Shown one piece after another: positions 30,199 through 38,769 of a stretch of DNA of 64,000 bases; positions within the stretch are counted from its first letter, which is position 1, and every line of letters starts with the position of its first letter. The notes under the pieces were generated by a model. It made no database searches and was not told where the DNA came from. It worked only from the letters and a program-made list of their open reading frames with translations. Source of the stretch: a virus. The translations under genes and the position numbers were made by a program. The stretch is taken from positions 1 to 64,000 of the IMG/VR virus record IMGVR_UViG_3300032282_002415; one strand, 5' to 3'.

Positions 30199-30725
30199 GC
30201 AAACTGTCTCATTCTTGTTTTTAACAAAGCCATAAGGTCTTCAACAGTGCCATTATTAATAAAGATTTGGTCTACTGGGTAGTCATCCATAGCTGTTTCG
30301 GATATATGCTCATTAACAGCATCAATTCCCAGTCTTTTAATACGCCAAACTTGTCCACCTAAACTTTTAATAGCCTCTGCTTCATTAGGAAACCGAACAT
30401 CGGTGATAACAACTTTGTCGCCGTTTTTTACTCCAGCCAAACCTTGTGTAACCCAAAACTGGTCGTTAAACAAAGTGCGAGCACCTACTCCTAAATTTTG
30501 AAGCAGGGCTCTGACTTCTGGAAACTTAACCTTTGCTTCATCCCAACCATAAGTATCAACAGCTTCTTTAACTCTGCAATCGTCTCTTACTTGCGGATTC
30601 ATTTCATATAGAAGATTACGAATTGGATTTGCAAAAGCGCGATTTTGATACCCGTAAAGGCCTATTAACATTCCAGCCAAAGTATCTTTACCGCTTCTGG
30701 CGTATCCAGATAATCCGATAATCAT
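30195..30725 (-). CDS. Deoxynucleoside monophosphate kinase, 176 aa
   Basis: ATG 30725 has a GGTGGAGTGG ribosome-binding site. The N-terminal P-loop GYARSGKDT and the RFPNEAEAI motif near residue 115 match phage T4 gp1-type dNMP kinases, which phosphorylate dNMPs for DNA synthesis. The length is normal (about 180). Together with nrdJ it supplies dNTPs. Confidence 0.85.
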   Translation of the reverse strand: MIIGLSGYARSGKDTLAGMLIGLYGYQNRAFANPIRNLLYEMNPQVRDDCRVKEAVDTYGWDEAKVKFPEVRALLQNLGVGARTLFNDQFWVTQGLAGVKNGDKVVITDVRFPNEAEAIKSLGGQVWRIKRLGIDAVNEHISETAMDDYPVDQIFINNGTVEDLMALLKTRMRQFA

Positions 30726-30865
30726 TACCACTCCACCGCAAAATAAAATGGGCCTAAGTCCATAGTCATAGAGTACTTATCTATAGAAAACCCAAGGCCA
30801 AAACGAAGTGCCCATCCAACAACAAATGTTAATTTGTGCTCTATGTGAAAACTTTTACTTGTCAT
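30725..30865 (-). CDS. Small hypothetical protein, 46 aa
   Basis: The ORF starts at ATG 30865, after AAGGGGAAAGAT, and stops at TAA overlapping the kinase start (TAATG). The product has a hydrophobic middle (KLTFVVGWALRFGLGF) flanked by polar ends, not long enough for certain membrane insertion. Coupled start and stop support translation. The function is unknown. Confidence 0.6.
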   Translation of the reverse strand: MTSKSFHIEHKLTFVVGWALRFGLGFSIDKYSMTMDLGPFYFAVEW

Positions 30866-31782
30866 ATCTTTCCCCTTATCAAATGGTTGGCGTTCTCAAG
30901 CCCATAGATTATCTCAGCTTTACTCATACCGCCAACATCTTTCATGTCTGTACTAGAATAATCAAAGAACCAACAGTCCATACGCATTTCTTTAGCGTAT
31001 GCCATTAGAGCCTTTGAAGATACGCGCCCAGCTTCATCATTATCCATAGCAAAAATAACCTTGTCGGCAGACCGTATTAGTTTTAATTGTGAATTAGATA
31101 CCGCAGAGCCGTAAGTGCTTACGCCACCTAAAATGCCAACTGAGGCTAACCTTGCTACATCTAGCGGAGACTCAACAACAATCATTTCATCCGCACTATT
31201 TTGCGTATAACCAAAGAGAGCAGTGCTTTTGTTCACCCCTACTGGATAGTTACGGAAGTACCTGCCCTTGTAACCTTTTTCTTGCCAGCCAAGTAAATGA
31301 TTTGTATACGGGTCTCTAATTACGGTAATCCAATTCTCATGCTGGGCATCCCATAAAATTTCATAATAATCTGCAGCAATTTCAGTAATCCCTCTAGAAG
31401 CCAGCGCTTCTTTAGGTGGGGCAACAAAAGCGCTAAGCATAGATTCCGTAATTGGATTGGATTCACTATTTATGGGAGTTGGCGTAATCAAACGCTCGTA
31501 TGCCCTGCTTAAGTTGCGCTCACCTGTATTAAGCCAAACTTTAGCCTCATCAAACCCCACACCTTGGCAGTACTCAACTAAGTACTGAAGGCTGCCTCTA
31601 AATTTACAAGAGAAACAGTTGTGCGCCCCAGTATCTGCGTTAATAGACCACGAAGGGTTGTTGTCTATCTTTCCAGTTCTACTAAGGTGAGCTGGACAGT
31701 GTGCTTTAATTTCATCGCCAGTAACGCTAATAATTTCTATACCTAAGCGGTCTAAAACATTTTCCATCTCTTCAATAGTCAT
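30862..31782 (-). CDS. DnaG-type primase, 306 aa
   Basis: A CHC2 zinc motif is formed by Cys29-x2-His32 and Cys56-x2-Cys59 (NCFSC). A Toprim core follows with VVESPLDVARL (near 193-203) and FAMDNDEAGR (239-248), which hold catalytic Glu and Asp residues. The protein is shorter than bacterial DnaG because it lacks the C-terminal helicase-binding domain. It makes RNA primers with the DnaB-type helicase next to it. Confidence 0.9.
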   Translation of the reverse strand: MTIEEMENVLDRLGIEIISVTGDEIKAHCPAHLSRTGKIDNNPSWSINADTGAHNCFSCKFRGSLQYLVEYCQGVGFDEAKVWLNTGERNLSRAYERLITPTPINSESNPITESMLSAFVAPPKEALASRGITEIAADYYEILWDAQHENWITVIRDPYTNHLLGWQEKGYKGRYFRNYPVGVNKSTALFGYTQNSADEMIVVESPLDVARLASVGILGGVSTYGSAVSNSQLKLIRSADKVIFAMDNDEAGRVSSKALMAYAKEMRMDCWFFDYSSTDMKDVGGMSKAEIIYGLENANHLIRGKI

Positions 31783-33008
31783 TAGTAGTCCGTCGCCTCA
31801 ATCTCTCTAAATTGCCCTGTGTTCCAATCCCAAAGTAACGATACTTCTGCTGGCCCAGAATTTCGACTAGCAATAATTTTTAACAAGCGAGTGTCATCAA
31901 CGTTCTCATCTTCACGTTGAAGGCCAAAAATAACATCCGCATCTTGATGAAATGAGGATGAGTAACCAATAGCGTCTGCGGTTACTTGACCGTTGCGCAT
32001 CTTGTTATTTAATACCTGGGTAGAGATAACAATTGGCTTGTTTACTCGTTGAGCTAATCGCTTTAAAGAACGAGTGATGTTAGTCAAAGCCTGTGGAGTG
32101 TTAGCTTCACCAGTCTGCTCATCAATCATTAAATAAGTACCGTCAATAAAAACAATGTCGGGCTGTAGCGTTTGAATCTTGCTGGCTATACCTGAAACAG
32201 TTGAGCCCTGTGCTGAATCAATCAACCAAAAGTTCTCTCGCATGCGTTCTATGCCTTGAAGAATTCTTTTGTACCGCGCTTCTTCTTCTGTAGTTAATGA
32301 ACCAGTCTGTAAACGAGTATGCGAAACTCTAGCTCGCATAGCATCGTAACGGGACAGCTGCTCGCTGTTGCTCATCTCAAATGATTGGAACATTGGAACT
32401 TTGCCAGACATATGTACATTCTGAGCAATCTGTAAAGCCAGTGTTGACTTACCAGTCTTTGGTGGAGCAACAATTACAACTAACTGACCGTTTTGTAATC
32501 CGCCAGTAGCAGCATCCATAGTAGGAAATCCTGTAGGAACTCCAAGTAACCCTGGATTATCTTTGCGCCATAAATAATCATCCCAACGTTTTAACGGGTC
32601 ATCTTTAACGTTTACATCGCTGGTCTTACTAAGGCCATCTTCATCTAACTTTACAATTCCGCGTTGTAATGAAAGCAACGCACCTTCGTGGTCTTGCTGT
32701 TTTTCAATAAGTTCAATTGCGTCACCAATCATGGCTACAGCGGATGAACGCCTACGACCTGCTACTAACGAATCTAAAATGTACTCAATGTTGTCGGTTG
32801 AGTCAGCAAGTTTGTATGAGGGGAAATTTTCTTTAACTACTTCAACACTTGGGCACTCGCCGTACTTTGTAAAGTGAGTGTGAAGCAAGCTCCATACTTT
32901 GCGGTCTTCATTATCTGGAAACCAACTGTCGTTTACTTTGCGGTTAAATAACGGAGTTAAGTCACGGTCAGATATGGCTTTACTTATAAGCAGCGTTTCT
33001 TTATTCAT
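31782..33008 (-). CDS. DnaB-type replicative helicase, 408 aa
   Basis: The C-terminal RecA-fold domain has Walker A APPKTGKST (181-189), Walker B-type DIVFIDGTY and a typical 'L-x-R-x-R-V-S' stretch. The N-terminal 140 residues form the helical domain that contacts primase. The stop overlaps the primase start (TAATG), which fits co-expression in a helicase-primase pair. Confidence 0.92.
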   Translation of the reverse strand: MNKETLLISKAISDRDLTPLFNRKVNDSWFPDNEDRKVWSLLHTHFTKYGECPSVEVVKENFPSYKLADSTDNIEYILDSLVAGRRRSSAVAMIGDAIELIEKQQDHEGALLSLQRGIVKLDEDGLSKTSDVNVKDDPLKRWDDYLWRKDNPGLLGVPTGFPTMDAATGGLQNGQLVVIVAPPKTGKSTLALQIAQNVHMSGKVPMFQSFEMSNSEQLSRYDAMRARVSHTRLQTGSLTTEEEARYKRILQGIERMRENFWLIDSAQGSTVSGIASKIQTLQPDIVFIDGTYLMIDEQTGEANTPQALTNITRSLKRLAQRVNKPIVISTQVLNNKMRNGQVTADAIGYSSSFHQDADVIFGLQREDENVDDTRLLKIIASRNSGPAEVSLLWDWNTGQFREIEATDY

Positions 33009-33412
33009 AACTGTTTAAAGTCCAATCCCCAGTGTCCGTAACGTAGCAATCTAGTCGGTAAATCTAACACGCCAACCACCTCTGGTCTATACGGCAACTC
33101 GTTAATCAAATGCTCTATAGATTCGTAAGCGGTAAAGTATCTGAAAGGGTTAGTACCCATGTGGTCTAAGTTATCTATAACTATACTTAGTTCTTCTTCG
33201 TTCATAGTAAACGAAGCTAATTCCATAGTGTAACCAACTCTTTGCGCAAATAAGTACAGTCTGCTTAACAAAGAACGATTTAACTTGGCGTCTTTTTTTA
33301 CTACTGGAAGTATCTTTAACTTCTTTTTAATAGAAATTTCGTAGTCAATAAACGTGTCGGCAATTACAACAACTCTCTTTGGTAACTCATTGCTTATATC
33401 CCCTTTTCGCAT
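33005..33412 (-). CDS. Hypothetical protein in replication operon, 135 aa
   Basis: The N-terminal half has strands and a basic helix (KRVVVIADTFIDYEISIKKKLK). The helix (LLSRLYLFAQRVGYTMELASF) and final strands are consistent with an alpha/beta fold, with a weak HAD-like ADTFID start. It overlaps the helicase start by 4 bases. No family can be named. Confidence 0.6.
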   Translation of the reverse strand: MRKGDISNELPKRVVVIADTFIDYEISIKKKLKILPVVKKDAKLNRSLLSRLYLFAQRVGYTMELASFTMNEEELSIVIDNLDHMGTNPFRYFTAYESIEHLINELPYRPEVVGVLDLPTRLLRYGHWGLDFKQL

Positions 33413-33415
33413 TTG

Positions 33416-33715
33416 CTACACGACCTCTATTTTTCCAAACTTCAGTACGAAGTCTCTAAAGTCTTTATTAGACTGTCTAGCCTTTGTAGCATCTTCAAGA
33501 GTTGCCTTGTAAGTAATTTCTAATGGGTAAACGCCATCGTTAGTTTCAATCCTAGCGCTAACAAACTTAACGTGTTTACAAGAACCACGTCCGCGATAAC
33601 CAGGACAAGTACAAACTAAAGTGTTGTCATTTGTTTGGCTGACTTCATAGACACTGGGCCCAGGAACAGAACCCTGAGTCAAGAAAACTTGAATCAGCTT
33701 TAACTGGTCATCCAT
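33416..33715 (-). CDS. SWIM-like zinc-finger protein, 99 aa
   Basis: ATG 33715 follows the strong site GGAGGAAGTA. The central CTCPGYRGRGSCKHVKFV (residues 35-52) matches the CxC-xn-CxH pattern of SWIM zinc fingers, found in recombination and DNA-associated proteins. The rest is alpha/beta with a C-terminal KDFRDFVLKFG. It is probably a DNA- or protein-binding factor in replication. Confidence 0.7.
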   Translation of the reverse strand: MDDQLKLIQVFLTQGSVPGPSVYEVSQTNDNTLVCTCPGYRGRGSCKHVKFVSARIETNDGVYPLEITYKATLEDATKARQSNKDFRDFVLKFGKIEVV

Positions 33716-33726
33716 TACTTCCTCCA

Positions 33727-34410
33727 TCATCGCAAATCTCTACCGTCATCAATTGGGGAGTAAACAAACGCTTCTTTGGCAAAGCTTCCAGTTGCGTCGC
33801 CATAAGTAGCAGCCCAATTATCTCTAGAGATATTAGTTGTGACAATAGTAGGCAACCCATTGTTAAACCGTGTGCGTAAAACATGATGAAGCATGTTTTT
33901 TTGCCAACCAGACAAACTTGAGTGCTCTTTACCCACGTCATCAATAATCAACACTCGGATGTTGTAAGCATCATCTGGGCACTCACCCAGCATCCCTGCG
34001 TAAAGAATTTCTTCGGCTTCACTGGGGTTATCCATTAAGGCGCCCTTTAAATCCAATACCTTGTTAAAAGTGGCAAAATAACAGGGGCGGATAAGAACCT
34101 TGCCCTCTGAAGGGGCAAATGCCTCTAGTGGGAACTCCAACATCATCTCTTGAATAGCGGCTAGGGCAAGGGTAGTTTTACCCCTTCCTGGCTGTCCGTA
34201 CAAAAGGATTCCACGCCCACAATGAGGACTGCCAGCCTTAAGGATAATCTTTCCATCCAAGGCGCCCTTAATCCACCGCCTAATGTCATCCAGTGCCTCT
34301 ACAGGGGCATCTGTACAGTCAGCTAAGACCCAACCAAGACGAGCTTTGGGAATAGCGGCTGCCTGAACCCACGCACGGCGCCTAATCTTCAAATCTGATA
34401 GTTGAAACAT
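33727..34410 (-). CDS. DnaC/IstB-like AAA+ helicase loader, 227 aa
   Basis: ATG 34410 overlaps the upstream stop (TAATG) and follows AAGGGGTTG. The Walker A motif is GQPGRGKTT (72-80) and Walker B is VLIIDDVGK. An arginine/sensor region TNISRD follows. The family loads DnaB helicase on single-stranded DNA. Location beside a DnaB-type helicase and a winged-helix protein supports this role. Confidence 0.85.
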   Translation of the reverse strand: MFQLSDLKIRRRAWVQAAAIPKARLGWVLADCTDAPVEALDDIRRWIKGALDGKIILKAGSPHCGRGILLYGQPGRGKTTLALAAIQEMMLEFPLEAFAPSEGKVLIRPCYFATFNKVLDLKGALMDNPSEAEEILYAGMLGECPDDAYNIRVLIIDDVGKEHSSLSGWQKNMLHHVLRTRFNNGLPTIVTTNISRDNWAATYGDATGSFAKEAFVYSPIDDGRDLR

Positions 34411-35243
34411 TACAACCCCTTCCAAGAATCCTTGGCCTGTACCTTAGCCGTGGCTATTTCCTCGGGCGTAGTCAACCGAACCTTGGCTTGAGACGCAAGT
34501 TCTGAGTATCGGCTAATAAAAATTTTCCATAGGGCATCCGCATCGCTGTACTTGGTAAAGTCCATTGAGGAAAAAAACAGGTTTAACATCTCAAGTTCAA
34601 TAGCGCCATCGGTCTCAAACTTTTTGCGGTTTTGACCTAAAGCCTGAGTAAACCTAGTACGGGTAACTTTCCAAGGCTTGATATGCCACAGAGAATGAAG
34701 GCGGTTAGCAAACTCAAAACTAACATCTGTGACAGTCCAATCTTTTGGGGCCCGATTTTTACGCTCGGTAAAACGCTTTTGCTGGTCAGCGGTTTTTAGA
34801 GACTCGTACTCCGCATTTTTTTCAGCCTGTGCTTTGGCGCGAGCTTGGCGCACTTCGTCATCTTCGCTTGAGGTCTTATCAAAGAATTCGTATCCCATTT
34901 CAAAACCTTCCTCACGAATGAAATTCGTGGATTCGTAATACTTCTTACTTGAATTAGCATATTGGGTTATATAGCTATTCTGTTGTAACAGGAGTGCTGT
35001 TTGGGGACTCCCGAGAAGGGACTCCCGAAACCCCTTTTCGGTAACATAAGAAACCGTAACCCAAGAGCTTCCTAGGCGTTCTTTGCGGGTAACAATGTAC
35101 CCAGCATCTCGTAGTTCTCGAAGGGCAGGCAAGATTGCTTTGCGACCTTCTTTAAATCTACGGGCAAGTTCTTCGGCGCTAATAGTTGCGTCGCTGTTCA
35201 CTAGATAAACCAGTGCTCCCCATGCTCTGAGGGATAGTGTCAC
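34410..35243 (-). CDS. Winged-helix replication initiation-like protein, 277 aa
   Basis: Residues 1-75 form a winged HTH: 'AWGALVYLVNSDATISAEELARRF' then LPALRELRDAGYIVTRK and a wing. A long basic/acidic coiled linker (about 130-175) and a C-terminal helical domain follow. The organisation resembles DnaD/replication-initiator-like phage proteins upstream of helicase loaders. It likely recruits the loader at the origin. Confidence 0.7.
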   Translation of the reverse strand: MTLSLRAWGALVYLVNSDATISAEELARRFKEGRKAILPALRELRDAGYIVTRKERLGSSWVTVSYVTEKGFRESLLGSPQTALLLQQNSYITQYANSSKKYYESTNFIREEGFEMGYEFFDKTSSEDDEVRQARAKAQAEKNAEYESLKTADQQKRFTERKNRAPKDWTVTDVSFEFANRLHSLWHIKPWKVTRTRFTQALGQNRKKFETDGAIELEMLNLFFSSMDFTKYSDADALWKIFISRYSELASQAKVRLTTPEEIATAKVQAKDSWKGL

Positions 35244-35923
35244 TTATCTTCCTTTAGCGCAATTTTTTCTTTCAACTGTTCATAAACTGATTCGGCAATA
35301 ATTTTAGATATCTCATAAATTGCGGCATACAAGACATCCTCGGTTTCCTCTAACGCTTCCTCATCATCTAGCTCTTCTTCATCCTCATCTTCGTACTCTT
35401 CTTCATCTTCCTCTGGTTCTACGGCCTTTAAAGTATCTTCTGAAGTAGTTGTTTCAATCTCTGGCATAACTGGCATTACAGGCTTTCCCACAGCTTCTAG
35501 TGGGGTATCTAAAGCAAGTAGTCCATCAGTTAAATCAAAGCAAGCAACGCTGTCTTGTTTTAACCAACCAATTGTTTGAAGTAAAGACTCATCTTCATCA
35601 TTCCATAAAAGAAATGCTGAAGAATTTTTACCGCTAATTAAAGTAATAGCGTTAGCAACAGGGTCGGCTGTCCTAGTAACTGTAGCCGTGTTAGTGATGG
35701 CGTTTGTTTCTGCGCCTTCATAGCAGAAAATAACAATTGCTTTGTTTTTATCTTTTGCAAACTGGGCTGCATAAATTTGTCCTTGGCTTGGCTTATTTTC
35801 AAACGGCAATACCAAAGTTCCATTAGCACCGTGTGCATAGTAGTGGTCGTCCATTAGAGCCTCTACATTTGCTCTACTGGTCTCTCCGCTACCCGCGACC
35901 AAAACAAAATATGGGTCGGTCAT
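35240..35923 (-). CDS. Acidic-tailed alpha/beta protein, 227 aa
   Basis: The first 150 residues form an alpha/beta domain (YFVLVAGSGETSRANVEAL, then KAIVIFCYEGAE), similar in style to a Rossmann-like small enzyme. A nearly pure Asp/Glu tract (about 165-195) and a short amphipathic C-terminal helix follow. It lies upstream of the replication block. No known family is recognised; an acidic DNA mimic role cannot be excluded. Confidence 0.6.
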   Translation of the reverse strand: MTDPYFVLVAGSGETSRANVEALMDDHYYAHGANGTLVLPFENKPSQGQIYAAQFAKDKNKAIVIFCYEGAETNAITNTATVTRTADPVANAITLISGKNSSAFLLWNDEDESLLQTIGWLKQDSVACFDLTDGLLALDTPLEAVGKPVMPVMPEIETTTSEDTLKAVEPEEDEEEYEDEDEEELDDEEALEETEDVLYAAIYEISKIIAESVYEQLKEKIALKEDK

Positions 35924-35962
35924 AGTTCCTCCTTATAGATGGAGGGTCATCTTATACAGACT

Positions 35963-36253
35963 TTACCGTTCTGTGCCAATTGCACGAATTACGGCGGGTT
36001 GATAGGTATTTAATCGTTCTGCAATTATTACCAAAAGAGAAGCCAAAAAAGCAGCACTAACGCTGTGAATAATAAAATCTTTCACCCCCAATACATTTGC
36101 TAAAGCAGTTCCAGAAGCGGAAATACCCAGACAAGTAATAGCACGAATTGCTCGTAGGTCAATAATAGCCTCAAACATAGAATAGATTTGATTTACCACC
36201 GCAAATAAAAACGCGGTGTAACAAGAGATAAGAACTAAGGTCAACATGACCAT
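35963..36253 (-). CDS. Small membrane protein, possibly holin-like, 96 aa
   Basis: Two or three hydrophobic segments are visible: residues 3-20 (LTLVLISCYTAFLFAVV), 37-56 (AITCLGISASGTALANVLG) and 63-78 (SVSAAFLASLLVIIAE). The C-terminus is short and basic. Size and topology fit a holin or another small phage membrane protein. No endolysin gene is adjacent, so holin function is uncertain. An alternative start is ATG 36247. Confidence 0.55.
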   Translation of the reverse strand: MVMLTLVLISCYTAFLFAVVNQIYSMFEAIIDLRAIRAITCLGISASGTALANVLGVKDFIIHSVSAAFLASLLVIIAERLNTYQPAVIRAIGTER

Positions 36254-36262
36254 ATCGTACTA

Positions 36263-38275
36263 CTAATCAGGTTGGGCTAGCAATAATTCAAAAGTAGTGC
36301 CGTGAGTAGTCCAGTTTGGGATAGTATCGACTAAGCGACTCTGCACGGCAAAACGGTTTTTATAATAATGGCTACGTCCTGCGTTGGGGGCGTTTCCTTC
36401 CCAAAATAAGTCAGTTATACGAGATACTCCGTTATAACCATCAAAAAAAGAGTTCACAAAAGAAGATTTTTCAAATAAAGCTGAATCTACCGCAATCTCA
36501 TCATTAATTGCAGTGGCTGTCCAAGACAGCGACACTTTAGCAGTTACGGCTTGAGTAGGTGCCGCCCCTGTTACATATGGGCGAGAAAAAGAAGTGGTTA
36601 TAGTGAATGGGTCAGATTCAACAGTACTAATAAGGTTGTTACTAGAGTCGTACCAAGTTATGCCAACAACAACATCGTAGGTAGTTGCCTGCGATGTAGC
36701 AACATATAAACTAAACGAATAATCATTATCCGCAAAAATATTCATAGAACTTGATGTCATTGTTACTTCGCCTACAGCGGAGGCGTACATCTCCAAAGCT
36801 CCACCACTAATTGGTACAGAAGGGTCTTCGTTAGGAAAATCTCCTTCCACAGTTGTTAGTAGAGTAGTAGAGTTAGTAAATACCCAATTATCTGAGGTAT
36901 CCTCAAAGTTTGGGTTCAGTAGTTCATTAATTCGAGTAGCTTTTAAAGTAAGCTCTAGTTGTCTAGCTTCTTGAAAATAAGTTGCTACCGTATTTTGTTC
37001 AAGCTGAACTGCATCAAAGTAGTGTATTTCTGCGGATGAAGTGCTAGTTATTTTAAAGTGAGGGGCCGCATAGTAAGCGTCAGCAGGAGCTACCGCATTT
37101 GTTTTAGACACTTTTGTCCAGCCAGTAGTTGAGTTAGTTACTCCAGTACCAAATGTAGTCGTTGAAATAAGTGTTCCATCTTTTGTATACCAAGAAATTG
37201 CTGCACTAACACTTCGTGTTGCCGTAGCTGCCCTTGAGTACCCGCTTAAACTGTACGCAAGCCCAGCAGTTATTGGAACTCCATATTGACGAGCATTAGC
37301 ACCACTTAATTTAATTTCTGTAGTGGCGCTAGCGGTAGCAGTTACTTTAAGAATTCCTGCTTGAAGATTTTGAAAATTAGATTGAGATAAAGGTTCATCA
37401 TAGGCAGGTACTGCGGCGTCGGGATTGGTTGCTACTTGCAATAGTGTTGCGTTTGAAACCGAAGCCCAAGAACCAATTGTCTCTTCAAAAGAAGAGTCGT
37501 TGTAATCAAGCATTAAATTACGACCCATAGTTACAGTGTTGTCATAACCGCCATATGCTTTTATGTATTCTTCAAGACCAATTTTGCTACCTTTAGTCTG
37601 GTATAAACGAATAGCGTTTCTTAAGTAAATTCTAGATTGTTTTAGACCTAGTTCTGGTTCGTATCTCAAACCAAATTGGTTCATAAAAGCAGGAATTAAC
37701 AACCCGTGTACTTTATTAATGTTGTACCTAGATAACACGTTTTCAGCATCTGTTTTATATATGTCTAAACTTAAACCAAACAAATCTAAAAATCGTTTTA
37801 AAACATCGTTATCTTGTTCTACAGATGAGTCGTATGGAACTTGTGAAGTTAAAATAGTTGGCAAGTAGTTGTACATTAAAGAAGACGCGTTAAAATTTTT
37901 AACGGAAGTACCAATAGCATACCCAGCTAACTGCCAACTATTGTAAAGGTTTTCTTTTACAAATAAACTATAATAATAGACTGAGCCTTCTTGTAAACCT
38001 ACAATATTTGGAACTTGTCCAGTATCTAAATATACAGAACGAGATGAATCAATCTCATCTTCAAATAGCACATCTCCATCATCAGCTGAAATAGGAAACC
38101 CGTAAAGGCTTCTTACAAGCCGCAGGTAACTCCAATCACCAGTTGGAGTACTCCAGCTTAATTGAATAGCTTGATGGTCAAACGGTTTGGCTACAAAAGG
38201 AGACGCGTCAAACTCTACAAGAGCTGAGGCCCCGTAGTACGCAGCACCATAGTAATCAATACCGTATTTAGACAA
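36263..38275 (-). CDS. Tail protein gpI-like with carbohydrate-binding-like modules, 670 aa
   Basis: The N-terminal 260 residues (LPTILTSQVPYDSS, DVLKRFLDLFG, LLIPAFMNQFGLRYEPELG, YLRNAIRLYQTKGSKIG) resemble the P2 gpI/tail-tip assembly family, which follows baseplate J. Two beta-sandwich modules follow, starting LMLDYNDSSFEETIGSW and ELLNPNFEDTSDNWVF, each resembling CBM4/9-type carbohydrate-binding modules. Together they suggest a baseplate-attached receptor-binding protein. Confidence 0.75.
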   Translation of the reverse strand: MSKYGIDYYGAAYYGASALVEFDASPFVAKPFDHQAIQLSWSTPTGDWSYLRLVRSLYGFPISADDGDVLFEDEIDSSRSVYLDTGQVPNIVGLQEGSVYYYSLFVKENLYNSWQLAGYAIGTSVKNFNASSLMYNYLPTILTSQVPYDSSVEQDNDVLKRFLDLFGLSLDIYKTDAENVLSRYNINKVHGLLIPAFMNQFGLRYEPELGLKQSRIYLRNAIRLYQTKGSKIGLEEYIKAYGGYDNTVTMGRNLMLDYNDSSFEETIGSWASVSNATLLQVATNPDAAVPAYDEPLSQSNFQNLQAGILKVTATASATTEIKLSGANARQYGVPITAGLAYSLSGYSRAATATRSVSAAISWYTKDGTLISTTTFGTGVTNSTTGWTKVSKTNAVAPADAYYAAPHFKITSTSSAEIHYFDAVQLEQNTVATYFQEARQLELTLKATRINELLNPNFEDTSDNWVFTNSTTLLTTVEGDFPNEDPSVPISGGALEMYASAVGEVTMTSSSMNIFADNDYSFSLYVATSQATTYDVVVGITWYDSSNNLISTVESDPFTITTSFSRPYVTGAAPTQAVTAKVSLSWTATAINDEIAVDSALFEKSSFVNSFFDGYNGVSRITDLFWEGNAPNAGRSHYYKNRFAVQSRLVDTIPNWTTHGTTFELLLAQPD

Positions 38276-38761
38276 TTACATTCCACCTAGCAACAAACTT
38301 GTGACAAAATCACGTTGTACTCCACCAACAACTTCTGCGTTATTAATTGAAATAACACCATTAGCAGTTACTCTACTAACTACGTTTCCAGAAGAGTCTT
38401 TCCACTGTTGTAAATCCGCAGTTTGACCAGAAACAGCTTCTACTTTTAGACCTACTACAGAAATTGCAGAAGGGGTAATAACACTTCCACCCGCTCTTTT
38501 AACATATTGAGTATGAGTATCGGCAACAATTCCAGTTTCAATATTTTCAAGGCGAGCTTTTATAGTAGAAAAGTTATTAATGGAGCTAATAAAAGTTCCA
38601 CTTGAAGAAGGTGCAGTAGAAGTTGCTGGGTTAAGCCCAATAACAGATTCAATAGCAACCACTTCATCTTGAATAGAGTTAGGGTCTGCCGCTTGAATAA
38701 GGTCTACTACGTTTACTTTTGGAATAAACGGAGCAATAGCGGATGGGTAATAGGCTGCCAT
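38276..38761 (-). CDS. Small tail-fibre-like protein, 161 aa
   Basis: The chain has a hydrophobic start, Ser/Thr-rich middle, a helical segment (STIKARLENIETGIVADTHTQY) and a repeated-beta C-terminus (GVISINNAEVVGG). Such N-terminal and collar-type modules occur in tail fibre and head-fibre proteins. It sits between baseplate J and gpI-like genes. Confidence 0.6.
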   Translation of the reverse strand: MAAYYPSAIAPFIPKVNVVDLIQAADPNSIQDEVVAIESVIGLNPATSTAPSSSGTFISSINNFSTIKARLENIETGIVADTHTQYVKRAGGSVITPSAISVVGLKVEAVSGQTADLQQWKDSSGNVVSRVTANGVISINNAEVVGGVQRDFVTSLLLGGM

Positions 38762-38769
38762 ATATGTCC

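Noticed and set aside
35963-36253. Firm holin annotation for the 96-aa membrane protein.
   Set aside because: Hydrophobic segments fit, but no endolysin is nearby and no holin family motif is recognised, so only a tentative label is given.
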